DNA from: Eleusine coracana subsp. coracana
Lineage: Eukaryota; Streptophyta; Magnoliopsida; Poales; Poaceae
Reading direction: 5' to 3'
DNA length: 64,000 nt
Assembly (NCBI GenBank): GCA_032690845.1
Contig: CM064434.1
Coordinates: forward strand, 5,210,108 to 5,274,107
Numbering within the stretch: position 1 is the first letter of the stretch; each line of letters starts with the position of its first letter. The position numbers and the translations under genes are program-made. A model generated the notes under the pieces. That model did no database searches and had not been told where the DNA came from. It worked only from the letters and a program-made list of their open reading frames with translations. Positions 12,167-24,390 of the stretch are shown here, piece by piece.

Positions 12167-13137
12167 TCCCCTATAAGACTATGACTGTACCAGTGAAGAA
12201 ACAATAAACAGAACTAAGTACGAGGATGATGCGCGTTAACTGATCAAGATAAAATTATAAGACTGTAGTCCAAAAAAGTGGAAATGAATCTGCGGAGCTG
12301 ATCTAATCTCTCCAGGATTAGGACCAAATGTCTAACCTTCAAAACGAGTAGAAAGCAACACATACAAATCCGAGGATTAATCGTGTTTAGAGAACTAATA
12401 AAGTTTCAGCTAATCTTCTTGTCTTAAGATCATAGAATAAGAGGAGGTAATTCACATGACTTGCCCATTGCAAGGTATACATAGAGCGAGCCCCTCATCT
12501 AAATTTGAATTGATTCGTCAATGGAGGTACAAGATCAGGACTAACATGTATATTTTGCACCAAAGCTTTTGTGATTATTACATAATATACAGAGGAAAAA
12601 TTGTATGTGATGAACGTTCCCCCGTTGACCTTTACTGTGGCATATCGTCAACAGCGCAATCGCTGCAGAAATAAAAACAAAAGGACAACAGCGGAAGATT
12701 TGTCATGAAATTAACGCAGATGAGGTGATTCGTACATAAGCCACGCTCCATGGATGAAAATGATTGGCAAAATCGGCCACTAACCTGGAAGAAGACGGAG
12801 ACCTGCGCGCAGCAGGTTGCTCCCTGCTGCAGCCTGCAGCTGCCTTCCGGGGACGGCTCTGGATCGCCTTCGTCGTTGACGCAGTGATCAGTGGGATTCG
12901 CGAGTTCAAGTTTATGAGCGCACTGTGCTCTGCATTGGATCCGATGGAGGCCACTTATTATGCCGCCCCAAGCTACAGAATTAGATTATATTATACGGCG
13001 CAACGACAGAGAGGGTGTATACTAGAATAAAAAGATTCCATACAAAGCTAGCCTTCACATGGTGCATATCTATTTTATACTAGTGATATCCGGACAATTA
13101 CAGAAGAAAGACTTTTCTTACAAACTTTCATTTTGTT
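12167..13137. other. Upstream region of kinase 2
   Basis: Kinase 2 starts at 12166 on the minus strand, so its promoter and any 5' UTR lie here. I cannot name a TATA box or start site with confidence. A GC-rich patch at about 12800-12960 has open frames on both strands without recognisable domains. Confidence 0.4.
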
Positions 13138-13423
13138 TTTAATTGTAAAAAGAGAACGGTGAGGTTTGAAACGTTTGGAACTGGGGTGATATTGGCAAGT
13201 CTTTTCGGATGTGTAGAGATAACAGGACACGCTTGGGCCGTATATATACTAAGCCTTATTTATACTGAGCTCTGTAATCTTTAACCGTAAAAACAAAGAG
13301 AATGGTAGGCTTTGAAACGTTTGGAACTGCAGAGATATTGGCAAGTCTTCTCGGATATGTAGAGATAACAGGACAAGCTCGGGTTGTATATACTAAGCCG
13401 TATTTATACTGAGCTCTATAATT
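13138..13423. repeat. Diverged tandem duplication, about 140 bp per copy
   Basis: Two adjacent copies share blocks such as TTTGAAACGTTTGGAACTG, GATATTGGCAAGTCTT and TTATTTATACTGAGCTCT. They begin at about 13138 and 13277 and differ at many positions, so the duplication is old. No coding potential is seen. Confidence 0.75.
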
Positions 13424-14220
13424 TTGGGCTACAATAACTTGCTCAGTTGTTAAGAGATTTATGTTTAGTCCATTAGAATGCTAAACTGTGACACCCAGGG
13501 TGTCAAGGAAACCAACATAGAAACCCTACGTATTCTCTTCGAGCAAAAATGAACCCGCTTACAAAAAATTGAAATCATTTAAACATCATTTGCATGAACT
13601 TTGATCAAATTTGAACCACATTTAAAGTATAAGGCAAATATTTGAACACAACATAGTGTCATAATAATTATATGTTGTAGGTATTGATGAAAAAAAAATT
13701 ATGAGAAAAATCTCAGATTTTTATTCCAAGAATAAGTGGCCCAAATAAATGCCTAAAGGCTTAAAAACAACCCATATTTGAAAGCTTCCTATTTAGATCA
13801 AAATGTCAACTGTTGCACAAACTCATTATTTTCTAAATTAAGAACACTGAACTTCTTTCCTTTATGAATAAGTTACTTCTCGTCCACACCTAGCTATGAG
13901 GGGTGTTCTTAGTATAAATATCTGTTGTATCTAAGCCAAACTCAGACTATTATGAATCAAGAAATCCACCAAATGGTGTTCCAGCCAAGAGTTGAGTGAC
14001 TTACACCAAATTTCTTGCTTGTTCTACATAGACTTGTGAGAGACCGATTTGCTGATATATGCAAAGGTTCCTCTAGAGCCCCTTAATTCATGCTCTATGG
14101 TTGCCAGTTCGGCTGCGCCATTTTGTATGGATCAGTTCCGGTTTGTGGGTCTACGGTTTTACAGAGATCGGGTCGAAGTCCTTTAAGGTTTCGGTGCCTC
14201 TCTTGACTTTGTTGTTTCAG

Positions 14221-15698
14221 GTCAACGTGTTGAGGTTGATGAGGAAAAGATTAAAGTTGCACGAGAATGGTTGCCTCCACAGAACGTGAGCCAAGTACAA
14301 ATCTTCCTCGGGCTTGCTAGTTTCTACTAGCATTTTGTGAAAGATTTTAGTACCATCGTTGCTCCGATCAATGAACTAACAAAGGAAGACGTGCCCTTCC
14401 AATGGGGGGAAACACATGATCATGCATTTGAAGAGCTAAAAATGAAGTTAATAACAGCCCCTCTCCTTGCACTACCAAATTTCAGTAAGACATTTGAAAA
14501 TGAATGTGATGCAAGTGGTGTAGAAATTGGCGGTGTGCTCATGCAAGAAGGACGGCCTATTGCTTACTTCAATGAAAAGCTAAGTGGTCCAACTCTGAAT
14601 TATTCAGTTTATGGCAAGGAACTTTATGTTCTTGTGAGAAGTTTGGAAACATGACAGCATTACCTTTCGCCAAAAGAATTTGTGATACATTCAGATCATG
14701 AGTCTTTGAAACATCTCAAAGGACAACTAAAACTGAACCGTTGACATAGTAAGTGGAGCGAGTTCATTGAATCTTTTACTTATATTGTCAAGTTCAAGAA
14801 AGGGAAGAATAATGTCGTAGCTGAAGCACTATCACGACGACATGCTTTGCTTGCTCAACTTGATGCTAACATTCTTGGGCTAGAAAGTATCAAAGATTTG
14901 TATGCTCAATATTCATATTTTTCTACATGTTTCTCCAAATGTTCTCCTAGAAAAGGATGGGAAAAGTTTTACATACATGATGGATTTTTATTTCGAGCTA
15001 ACAAACTTTGCATTCCAGATTGTTCCCTTTGTTTCATGCTTGTGCAGGAAGTTCATTCCGGCAGTCTTATGGGCCATTTTGGAGCCAAAAAAGACAGAAC
15101 AAGCATTGGCTGATCATTTCTTTTGGCCAAAGATGAGACATGATGTTGAGCGACATGTTCTTCGATGTGCGATATGCCACAAATTTAAGTCACATTTGAA
15201 CCCTCATGGTTTATACACTCCTCTTCCTATTCCTTGTGTACCATGGGAAGACATTTCTATGGATTTTGTCCTTGGTTTACCTCGGACTAAGAGGGGGAGG
15301 GACTCCATTTTTGTTGTAGTTGATCGATTTAGCAAAATGGCTCATTTTATTCCCTATCATAAGAGCGATGATGCTTCACACATTGCTGAATTATTTTTCA
15401 GGAAAATTGTAAGATTACATGGTGTACCAAAGACCATAGTTTCTGATCGTGACACCAAGTTCTTGAGCTACTTTTGCAAGACATTGTGGGGCAAACTAGG
15501 CACACAATTACATTTCTCTACAACATGCCACCCACAGATGGACGGACAAACCGAAGTTGTCAACCGAACCTTGTCCATGTTGTTACGTGCTGTCCTAAAG
15601 AAAAATCTAAAGATGTGGGAAGAATGTATACCACACGTGGAGTTTGCATACAACAGGGTGGTACACTCAACCACAAAACTTTCACCATTTGAAATCTA
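14221..15698 (+). pseudogene. Ty3-gypsy pol remnant: RT C-terminus, RNase H, integrase
   Basis: In order, the reading shows the end of reverse transcriptase (VAREWLPPQNVSQVQIFLGL), RNase H (ECDASGVEIGGVLMQEG, then IHSDHESLKHLKG), an integrase zinc-binding region (H...H, then CAICHKFKSH) and the integrase core. The core has SMDFVLGLPR, VSDRDTKF and the glutamate in GQTEVVNR as its D-D-E residues. In-frame stops occur near 14329, 14652 and 14741, and a frameshift near 15110 separates the zinc-binding part from the core. The element cannot encode a full polyprotein. The frame ends at 15698, where a short duplicated patch interrupts the coding sequence. Confidence 0.85.
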
Positions 15699-15729
15699 AA
15701 GATGTGGGAAGAATGTATACCACACGTGA
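15604..15729 (+). repeat. Short direct repeat spaced 89 bp inside integrase
   Basis: A stretch of about 37 bp starting AAATCTAAAGATGTGGG and ending ACCACACGTG occurs at 15604-15640 and again at 15693-15729. The second copy sits exactly where the integrase frame breaks and replaces a few codons between FEI and NPVALI. It looks like templated filler copied from the nearby upstream sequence. Confidence 0.85.
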
Positions 15730-16568
15730 ATCCTGTTGCTCTCATCAATCTTTTGCCTTTGCCTGTGCAGGAACGTGTCAACCTTGATGCTAATGAACAT
15801 GCTGACCTCATAAAAAAGATCCATGTAGAAGCTCGAACCAACATTGAAAAGATGACCAAGATGTACGAGAAGCAAGCCAACAAGGGTCGCAGAAAGATTG
15901 TATTTGAACCTAAACAATTGGTTTGGGTACATCTTCGCAAGGAAAGATTTCCCGAGCAACGCAAGTCCAAATTACATCCACGAGCTGATGGTCCATTTAA
16001 AGTTCTATGTAGAATTTATGATAATACATATGAGATTGACTTGTCGAGCAAGTACGGTGTCAGCTCCTCCTTCAATTTTGCTGACCTCTCTCCATTCTCT
16101 GGATTGGAAGAGTCGAGAACGACTCCTTTTCAAGAGCGGGGGGATGATGAGGACATCCTAGCCACACATGTAAACGGTGACCAACATAACGTAAACCAAG
16201 AGTTTGGTCATGCAATCACTGATGTAAATGATGGTCTAACCCAAGGAGCTGTTGTGCCAAGAGAAGAATCGGTTACGCCACTGCGAGGACAGATTACACG
16301 AAGTCGTGCAAAGAAACTACAACAAGAGGTGAACTCTCTCCTTACTGAATTTGCATCAAATATAAATGAGAATTTTATACTACCTAAGTGTGCTGCATTT
16401 GTCTTGCTAAGGTTTACACATGAAGGACGTGCTGCTGGACAAGAGAAGATGAGTTACACCAACAAGGAGATGGGTTACACCGAAGCTGAACCAACATCCT
16501 GTTTATTGGCAGAAGGGTCAAGTTGTAGAAGCTGCGTGCACAAGACTGTTGGGTTTCACCTTCCATGA
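15702..16568 (+). pseudogene. Ty3-gypsy integrase C-terminal part and polyprotein tail
   Basis: The frame continues the integrase of the element after the duplicated patch. It reads the C-terminal module (LVWVHLRKERFP, then the GPF motif in DGPFKVLCRIYDNTYEIDL), followed by NFADLSPF and the SRTTPFQERGDDEDI tail. The last part, to about 16430, reads RSRAKKLQQEVNSL, a common polyprotein end in this gypsy group. The first dozen codons come from the filler copy. No chromodomain was recognised. Confidence 0.8.
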
Positions 16569-16950
16569 TGTATATTGGTGGAAAGATATTCAAGTCTATT
16601 TTCACTTCAACAAACGGCTTGTCATTTCGACTTCCCATCAAGGTATAATGACCATTTTACTAAAAACTATCATGAAGGGTAAAGGACACATGAGACCTCT
16701 CGGGATTGGTAGTTTTCACACCATTGAACTTCTTTCCTTTAAAAATAAGTTACTTCTCATCCACACCTAGCTAGGAAGGGTGTTCCTAGTATAAATACCT
16801 GTTGTATCTATGTCAAACTCAGACTATTAAGAATTAAGAAATCCACCACATGGTGTTCTAGCCAAGAGTTGAGTGACTTACCCCAAATTTCTTGCTTGTT
16901 CTACATAGACTTGTGAGAGACTGTTTTGCCGCTATATGCAAAGATTCCTC

Positions 16951-17654
16951 TAGAGGCACCACAGATTATCGCGGATCAGCCTCGAGCGGTCACACTGCCC
17001 AAAAACTTTATTGCCGCCCCTCGTGCGGGCTTCACAACAACAACGGCTCGGAGATTCCGCTCACTTTCTCCCTCAGTGGACGCCAAAGAAAAGAGTTGGC
17101 GAGATTGGAGCAGCTCAACACCACAACATAGATTTTCTGTATGGAATTAAGAGTATGGAATGGAAGGAAAAGATTAGTCTCAAAACCTAAACTTCTCCAG
17201 GGCCTTATATAGGCACGACTCCTCTAAAAGAGTCGTTTTCTCACTAATTGTGCCCATTAATTAGCAGTCAATAGCTTGGCTGGCCTATTAACTTTAATTA
17301 TAGCTTAATCCTCTTGATTAGTACATAACAGTTTAGAATACGATGGAGGATACGAGTCACAAAAAATCAGTTAGTCTTGTAGACACGTCATGCCATGGTC
17401 GCACATCGCAAATCACAAATCACGCGGGACAACACTTGAAAAGCGCGTGTATACGCGCGGGCGCGTGCATGTGTATTCATAGCAATGCTCTCTTTGTCTC
17501 CCAATGCTTTCTTTATTCAACCATGGGTACAAGTGCTGCTACTTAAGTTGGTGTGGACCTCTATAGACTAGAAAGTTGGTACTAAAACCAACAGACACTT
17601 ATTGCTTTGGAATTTCTCCTAAATGGGCCATATAAAATGGGCCAAATTCCAATA
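16951..17654 (-). repeat. 3' LTR of the copia element
   Basis: It aligns with 20726-21311 across blocks such as GATTGGAGCAGCTCAACACC and TTAGCAGTCAATAGCTTGGC. The right edge is fixed by the adjacent polypurine tract. The left edge is approximate. Confidence 0.8.
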
Positions 17655-17978
17655 ATCCCCCACCAATTCCAAAACAAGGAATAGAGGCCCTGAATTCTCA
17701 GCCTTGTGTGGGCAGACTTGAAATCAGAACTGATACTAGACTGCCAAAACAATCTCGCCTAACCAGAGCATTAATGGTCTTCTCCCAAATCTTCTCATGA
17801 GCCTTTATGAGAACGAACTATTCTCATGAAGTGCGACCTACAGTTGCGCTCAAGTAGGTATTTTCCTTCAAGATATCCTGTAGGCTATTATCTTTCACAA
17901 CAGAAAACATTAAGGCTTAGTGCCAACCTTCCATACAGTCAAGAGTACTATACTTTGTTATTTGAACATGGGTACATT

Positions 17979-20520
17979 TTAATTAAATATAATGTACTCT
18001 TTGGTTATATCATCTATAAGATAAAAAATATAGTCATCACCAATAGATTTTGCAATCCTTTGTCTCCTACTCTTACGAGGAGCTTCATTGATGATATTGT
18101 CATCTTCTTCAGATGGTGTGTATAATTCATCATTTATCTCACATGGTGGTGTGTCATCCTTAGGAGCATTCACATGATTGTGATAATTCTTACTCTGAGA
18201 AGTGCTACCTGCTGCTCTCATAGGAAGTATATCCTCAAAGAATAAATCATCTCTCGATTCCATGATAGTATTCACATTTTATTCAGGAGTATCAGATTTA
18301 ACTACTAAGAATCTATAGGTCATACTGTTATGTGCATAACCCAAAAATGCACAATCTACTATTTTGGGTCTAAGCTTTCTCTTCTTCGGCTCAGGTAAAT
18401 TAATCTTCGCCAGACAGCCCCAAGTTCTCAAGAAATTGACATTGGGTTTTCTCTCATTCCATCCTTCATAGGGAGTGACTTCTCTTTTTTTAGTCACTAC
18501 TCTGTCTAGGAAAAAATTAGCTGTCCAGATAGCTTCCCCCCACCATTCATAGGGCATACCTATGCTCTCTAACATGGCATTTACCAAATCTATTAGAGTT
18601 TGGTTTTTCCTCTCAGCCACCCCCCATTCGCTTGAGGTGAATATGGTGGTGTCACTTCATGAATAATAATATGTTCAGCATAGAATTGAGAGAAATCATT
18701 TGAGATACACTCTCCTCCATGATCATCGCGTAATCGTTTGATTTTCCTCTCAAGTTGGTTCTCAACCTTGGCCTTATAAATTTTAAAGTATTGTAAAGCT
18801 TCAACTTTAGTTTTTAACAAGTAAATATAGCAAAATGAGTAGCATCATCAATCAAAGTCATGAAATATTTCTTGCCTCCTCTTGTCAATAATCCATTCAT
18901 TTCACACAAATCAGAATGAATAAGATCTAATGGTGCCAAGTTTCTCTTTTCCTCTAAACTCATAAATGGTTTTTGAGGTTGTTTTGCTTGCACACAAGAT
19001 TGGTATTTTGATCCTTTGACAATATTGAACTTAGAAATAAGTTCTAATCTGGACATTCTAGCAATGGTGTCAAACACAATATGACAAAAACATGAGTGCC
19101 ACACATCAATCTCACAAATATTTTTATTAATCATGGATGCAACATTCAGGTTATAGGAATAATCATAAGTATTCAAGCAAAACAAGCCTCTGCTTAAATA
19201 GCCCTTGCCAACAAAGTTTCCAAACTTGGACAAACAAGCCACTGCTTAAATAGCCCTTGCCAACAAAGTTTTCAAACTTGGACATTACAACTTTATTTGA
19301 CTCAAACACTAGCTTATAACCATCCTGACACAATAAGGAAACACTAATCACATTCCTCTTTATTGTGGGAGCATGCTGCATGTTCTTCAAAAGGACAGTC
19401 TTCCTTGAAGTGAGCGTCAATTCGACTGTACCAATACAAAGAATAGTAGCAGCTGATATGTTTCCCATCAGGATGGAAGAGGACCTCGTCCCTTGGTAAG
19501 AAGAGAACATAGACAAATCAGAACACACATGAACATTGGCACCCGTATCAACCCACCAATCCAAAGATTGAATGGCTAAAAAAACAAATGGTAAATTACC
19601 ATACCCGGATGGATCGGTCTCATCACCGTTGTTTTTGCCAATTGTTGCATTAACAACCATCTTCTATTGTCCATCAAAATTGTCTTTGCGGTGGCGGCAA
19701 TCTTTCGCAAGATGCCCTGGTTTGCCACACACATAGCATGATCTGTTGTCCTTTTTCGCATTGTCTTCTTGAAGTTAGTAGTTTTCTTAGGCTTTCCACT
19801 AGCCTGCACCTTACCCTTGTTCTTGTTGTAGTAAGTTTTCTTTTCAACTACAATATTTGCAATAGCACCATTCTCTGCAGCGACATAACTACTTGGATCG
19901 TCTTTATCCCTTGCCTTTTCTTCCACATCGAGGGCTATAATCAGATTCTCAGTTGAGATATCTTCCCTCTTGTGTTTTAAGCTCATGGCAAAATCTCTCC
20001 ACAAGGCAGGGAGTTTGGCAAGAATGCACGATGTCATAACTCGATCATGCAAAGGACATCCAAAACATGCAATCTCTCCGGCCAGAAGTTGTAATTTGTG
20101 AGCTTGAGACACTATCGATTTTGCAGCGTCAATGTTGAAGTCAAAGAGTTGCTTACATGTGTACAACAGGTGACCGACTTCAGAGACGGCATATTTGCGC
20201 GCAAGTGCGTCCCACAACTCAGTGGGATTGGTATAATTCATACAAACATCATATAAATTATCTGCTAAAAGGGTTAAGATGCAGCCAAGCGTCGAATCGT
20301 GCATTGTGGGAAACACAGTGGTCTGCTCAACCATGAATGACATCACTGGGTGGATCACTCACCACAGTCCCATTGACATATGCCAAAATCTGACTTTAGT
20401 TTGCCAACGACGGAAGTTTTCACCACCGCCAAACCTCTCAGGTTTCATTGCATCTGAAACACCAGCCATTGCTAGAATAATAGAATAAACGCACAAATAA
20501 GGTTTCTGGATTATTGGAAA
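17979..20520 (-). pseudogene. copia gag-protease-integrase, frameshifted
   Basis: Gag begins near 20470 (MAGVSDAMKPERFGGGENFRRW) and meets a TGA at 20359, then continues in the same frame to about 19650. A CCHC zinc knuckle (CYVCGKPGHLAKDCRH) is readable near 19720 in a shifted frame. Protease has WWVDTGANVHVC at about 19555. The GAG-pre-integrase and integrase segment runs from 19230 to 18279 (HSDLCEMNGLLTRGG, then DDHGGEC and AERKNQTL). A 52-bp tandem duplication at 19181-19284 and a lengthened G run near 18625 each break the frame. The reading stops at the start of the reverse transcriptase region (about 17979). The element cannot move on its own. Confidence 0.85.
19181..19284 (-). repeat. 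52-bp tandem duplication inside copia pol
   Basis: Two copies begin AACAAGCC at 19181 and 19233 and differ at only two or three bases. The unit is not a multiple of three, so the duplication itself causes a frameshift. The encoded peptide (FVGKGYLS...) is read twice in different frames. Confidence 0.9.
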
Positions 20521-20725
20521 TAAGCGTGTTATTCTATTTTTAGATTTTAGTTTTAGACAAATTTCACAATCATTCAAACTCATGATGCAAACTAACTCTA
20601 GTAGCGTGTAGAATAATACAATTAAAAGCACAGGAGACGTTGACTCACATTGGGTTTGTTGACACTTAATTTAGTGCAAATAGTAGATAAAGTAGACCGT
20701 CGATGTAGACATCGTAGTTCATGGA

Positions 20726-21311
20726 TGAGGCAGCGCAGATCATCGTGGATCAGCCTCGAGCGGTCACGTAGATGTGCTGCCCAAAAACCCTATTGCCGCC
20801 CCTCGTGCTGGCTTCATAACGGTAACGGCTCGGAGATTCTGCTCACTCTCTCCCTCGGTGCATGCCAAGGAAAAGAGTCGGTGAGATTGGAGCAGCTCAA
20901 CACCACAACACAGGTTTTCTAGATGGAATGAAGAGTATGGAATGGAAGAAAAAGATTAGTCTCAGAAACCTGAACATCTACAGGGCCTTACATAGGCACG
21001 ACTGCTCTCAAAGAGTCATTTTCTCACTAATTGTACCTACTAATTAGCAGTCAATAGCTTGGCTGACCTATTAACTCTAGTTAGCAGTCATGCGGGACAA
21101 CAAGCCAAAAAGGGCGTGCGTGTACGTGTGTACTCATAGAAATGCTCTTTTTCTGTTCTAATGCTTTCTTTATTCAGCCATGTGTAAGAGTGTTGCTATT
21201 TAAGTTGGTGTGGACCACCATAGACTAGCAAGATGGTACTAAAACCAACAACTACTTATTGCTTTATAATTTCTCCTGAATGGGCCATATAAAATGGGTC
21301 AAATTCCAATA
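20726..21311 (-). repeat. 5' LTR of the copia element
   Basis: It begins TGAGGCAGCGCAGATC and ends CAAATTCCAATA on the plus strand, matching the left LTR. On the minus strand the inner end reads ...GCCTCA, the expected CA terminus. Confidence 0.8.
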
Positions 21312-21616
21312 GTTTTTTGAGACAGCTATTAACATCCAGAAATTGAAGTATAGAACATGAGAGAAAATAAGAAAGGTTTGTTTAGACATGTCGGAACTTC
21401 ATAGTCATCAGCATATGCATTCATATGGTTATTTATGGGATCAGGCATCTCCGTGACAGAGAGCTTGATCTAACTGGTGCACATTGGCTATGGAGTTGAA
21501 GATTGAAGCTATTTCAGGTTCATCGTTGTCCATAGGGTCTGCCAAGAAAAGTAATCGTGCTCTTGGATGTCTTGAAAGAGGAGAATTCTTGTGTTATTTC
21601 ATTCCATCCAAAATGT

Positions 21617-23002
21617 CATTACACAAAAATCGATGTTTGTCTAACTGAGTGTTTTTATTCGGGCACTCATTAAAGAACTTCGTTAGTTGCAGAGTGTCAT
21701 ACAAAAAATACTTGGTAAAATAAATACATTTGACAATGAACACTTTGTCGAGTGCAAAAAAAAAAATACACTCGACAAAGAAGAGTATTTATAGAGTGTT
21801 TTCTTTTTGGCACTCGGCAAAGCGTTTTTTACAGAGTGTATTATTTTTTACACTCGGCAAAGATAAAGGTTTGCCGAGTGTTTTTTCTAGATATCGGTAA
21901 AACAATATTTTTTTCCTCTTCTATTCTCAAAACTTTTCGTATTCTCCACATACAACATGTGTTACTCCATGTTAAAATTTATTATTTTTTGTATTTGTTT
22001 GCTATATTTAGGTAATTAATTATATTTCGAGCAATTTTTTGAATAAAGTCAAACTTGAACTACAAGTGACTCAAATAAAATAAGTCAATGAGTATAAAAA
22101 TTATGTTCATGTTATTTAACCGAATTTGAGAGCTTACCCTTGAAATAACAAGCAATTCGATGTTTTGCTTAAGAAATATGACCACATTAACGTGTGTTTG
22201 AATGATTTTTAAATAAATTCTAAAAGAATCAAATAATGGAATCATGAGATTTGTCATGATGTGATGGTATTAGAAGTGGAAGCTTCAATAAAAAGTAGAC
22301 AAGGTTTCATAGAAGTTGTCACGTACGTTGCTTAGAAAATGAAGAATCGTCAGAAAATAGCCTTGGAGTTGAAAATGAGTCGTTAAGATTTGAAGTAAAT
22401 TTGTTGATAGTCAGATTTGAATTTGACTTCAAATCATTTTGTATAGGTCATGGATTAAATAAATTGTATCATTTTAAAATTTGATTATTTTTGAAATTTA
22501 TTTGATAATTTTTTTAAAAAAATTGATCTATGTAGGAAAATTTATTTGTCTAGTGTTTAATTTAGCACTCGGCAAAGAATCTTTTTGCTGACTGTTTTAT
22601 TTTTTGCACTCGGTAAACTAGGATTTAGCGAGTGTCCGACAAAAAACTGTCGCCAAAAAGGTATAATATAAAAGATTAAAAAAGGAGTTTAGGCACAAGT
22701 GATAGTATGGTGCACTACTAGGGGGACTACACGTGTGAAGGGAAAGTCGCTGGTTCAAATCCCACCAACCGCACTTAGCGGTAGCGCGCGAAAAAATGTT
22801 GCGGGGTTGCTGGGCGTGAATGTTTTTTTTTCTATTTTGTTAGTTTTTTTTATGATTTATATTTTGCCGAGTGTAAGGCTTATACTCGGCAAATACTTTG
22901 ACGAGTGCGCGACAAAAAATACTCCGTAAAAACTTTGTCAAGTGTTTAAGAGCCTTTGCTGAGTGCTTCTAGCACTCGGCAAACAACCGATTTCCCATAG
23001 TG
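21617..23002. mobile_element. Non-autonomous CACTA element, 1.39 kb, TSD TGT
   Basis: The left end reads CATTACACAAAAATCG and the right end is the inverse of CACTATGGGAAATCGG. Both are flanked by TGT (21614-21616 and 23003-23005), the 3-bp duplication expected for CACTA. Subterminal repeats of the type ACTCGGCAAA / TTTGCCGAGTG occur in both orientations near both ends, as in grass CACTA families. No transposase is present. A tRNA-like B-box lies at 22752-22762. The left terminus is slightly degraded (CATTA rather than CACTA). Confidence 0.85.
22752..22762 (+). promoter_or_regulatory. tRNA-like B-box inside the CACTA element
   Basis: GGTTCAAATCC matches the consensus internal B-box of tRNA genes and tRNA-derived SINEs. 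I could not fold the surrounding bases into a cloverleaf, so this is not called a tRNA gene. It may be a fossil tRNA-related insert or a coincidence. Confidence 0.4.
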
Positions 23003-23063
23003 TGTATCTGTCTTGTGACTGCTAATGGGCGATTTCATCTGTCCACCAAAGTTCTATTCTCAG

Positions 23064-23637
23064 GAGTAAAGTGCACCGCCCGCGATCCTTAAACTTGTGT
23101 TAGGGCGTCATCTAGGTCACCAAACTCTTGAAATACATATTTGGGTACTTGAACTTGTTAAAGTGTGTCATTTAGGTTCAAAGTACTGAAAACACCCCTA
23201 TGATTTATTACTTGATAAACTAGCATGATTTTTCTTGAACTTTCTCTCCCTAAATTTACTTTTCTTCCACAATTCATTCTAATGGACTTGTTTTTTACTG
23301 CAACATAGTATAATCATAGAAAATAAGACGGGAAGTCATGAATAAAAGAAGACATGTCAGCATACAAGGGGTATTTTTTTTCCTAAATTAACTGGGCTAT
23401 CATAGTTCATTCTAATAAACTTTTATTTTTAATGCAACGTGGTATAATTATAGAGAAATAAGAGGGGAAGCCATGAATAAAAGAAGGCATGTCAATATGC
23501 AAGAGTTATTCTCGATACTTTGGACCTAGATGATAGTCTTTAACAAGTTCATGGAACCGAATATACATATTGTGAGTTTAGGAACCTAGATAACGACACC
23601 TAAAGACAAGTTTAGGGACCGCTAATGTATTTTACTC
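23064..23637. mobile_element. Foldback MITE with long inverted repeats, 574 bp
   Basis: The ends read GAGTAAAGTGCACC and, inverted, GAGTAAAATACATTA. Inverted similarity extends inward for more than 100 bp, with shared blocks such as CCTTAAACTTG/CCCTAAACTTG and TGAACTTGTTAAAG. TATTCTCA flanks both sides (23055-23062 and 23638-23645). An 8- to 9-bp duplication suggests a hAT- or Mutator-derived MITE. There is no coding capacity. Confidence 0.8.
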
Positions 23638-23969
23638 TATTCTCATCTGTGACTTGCACCATCATTCCATATGGATCCAGTCAATCTATGAAAATAGCAA
23701 GTATACATCGTATATATGGGACCGTCAAAAAACATATATATGAATCTCCAAAATATATGACCAGAAATAGCTATTTAATCTTAAAACTGTGCCAAAAAAA
23801 ATACATGCATGCGGAGCATCAATTAACTGATTCAAGCAATAAAGTCTTACGCACACCTTCAGGGCATGGATAAATATACAAAAAATGGTACAATAAGAGA
23901 ACAGTTGAAACCATTCTATGTCTCAAGATAATTATAACCAATACTATTTCTAAATTCCCTTCAGATTAT

Positions 23970-24135
23970 TTAAAGAGGAGTTTTACTGTCCAAAATACTA
24001 GTCAATAGTTTTAATAAATTATTGGCCAATAGTTTGATCCAACGGTGGGGATCTAATATCAAAAATTTATAACTATTGACTAGTAGTTGATTGAATTGAG
24101 GGTAAAATGGTCATAGTGTTAGACTTTTAATATTT
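23970..24135 (+). mobile_element. AT-rich MITE fragment, copy A
   Basis: The stretch reading GAGTTTTACTGTCCAAAATA, then CAATAGTTTGATC and TTGAGGGTAA, is repeated in inverse orientation at about 60150-60290. Boundaries are approximate and only one end was recognised here. Confidence 0.5.
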
Positions 24136-24390
24136 AGTTTTTGTTTCATAATATAAATAAAATTAGTAACTCAATCAGTCTCTGATGTTAATTAATCAAT
24201 GAATAGAATGTTCATTATTAGTTTTACATTAGGATTAGGGTTCATCTCGAGTCATTATTTCACGCCACGAGTGAATCATTGCCAAAGCCAAAACCAATAC
24301 CATTTCTCGGAAAACGCTGCCTCTCAATCTTTCATCACGTCGCCTGAGATCTCTCGGCGGCGATGACGGCGGCGGCGGCGCGGGATCCAC

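Larger units (their letters stand above)
13848..16950 (+). mobile_element. Broken Ty3-gypsy element with terminal direct repeats
   Basis: Direct repeats that begin TGAACTTCTTTCC start at 13848 and 16725 and run for roughly 225-235 bp, with a TATA-like AGTATAAATA inside. Between them lies a plus-strand polyprotein remnant that starts only at the C-terminal end of reverse transcriptase. Gag, protease and most of reverse transcriptase are missing. The repeats diverge just after CCTCTAGAG (about 14084 and 16953), where the copia element begins on the right. The repeat limits are approximate, and part of the LTR may be lost. Confidence 0.75.
16951..21311 (-). mobile_element. Ty1-copia retrotransposon, deleted for reverse transcriptase
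   Basis: Direct LTRs lie at about 16951-17654 and 20726-21311. The right one is the 5' LTR because coding runs on the minus strand. Both end at the same TATTGGAATTTG boundary, and a polypurine tract (GGTGGGGGA on the minus strand) touches the left LTR at 17655. The left LTR carries about 140 bp that the right one lacks. Between them are gag, protease and integrase, but only about 320 bp separate the last readable codons from the 3' LTR, so reverse transcriptase and RNase H are gone. It abuts the repeat of the gypsy element at about 16951, suggesting nested insertion, though I found no matching target duplication. Confidence 0.85.

Noticed and set aside
22699..22780. A complete tRNA gene
   Set aside because: Only the B-box half fits. 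I could not build an acceptor stem or anticodon loop.
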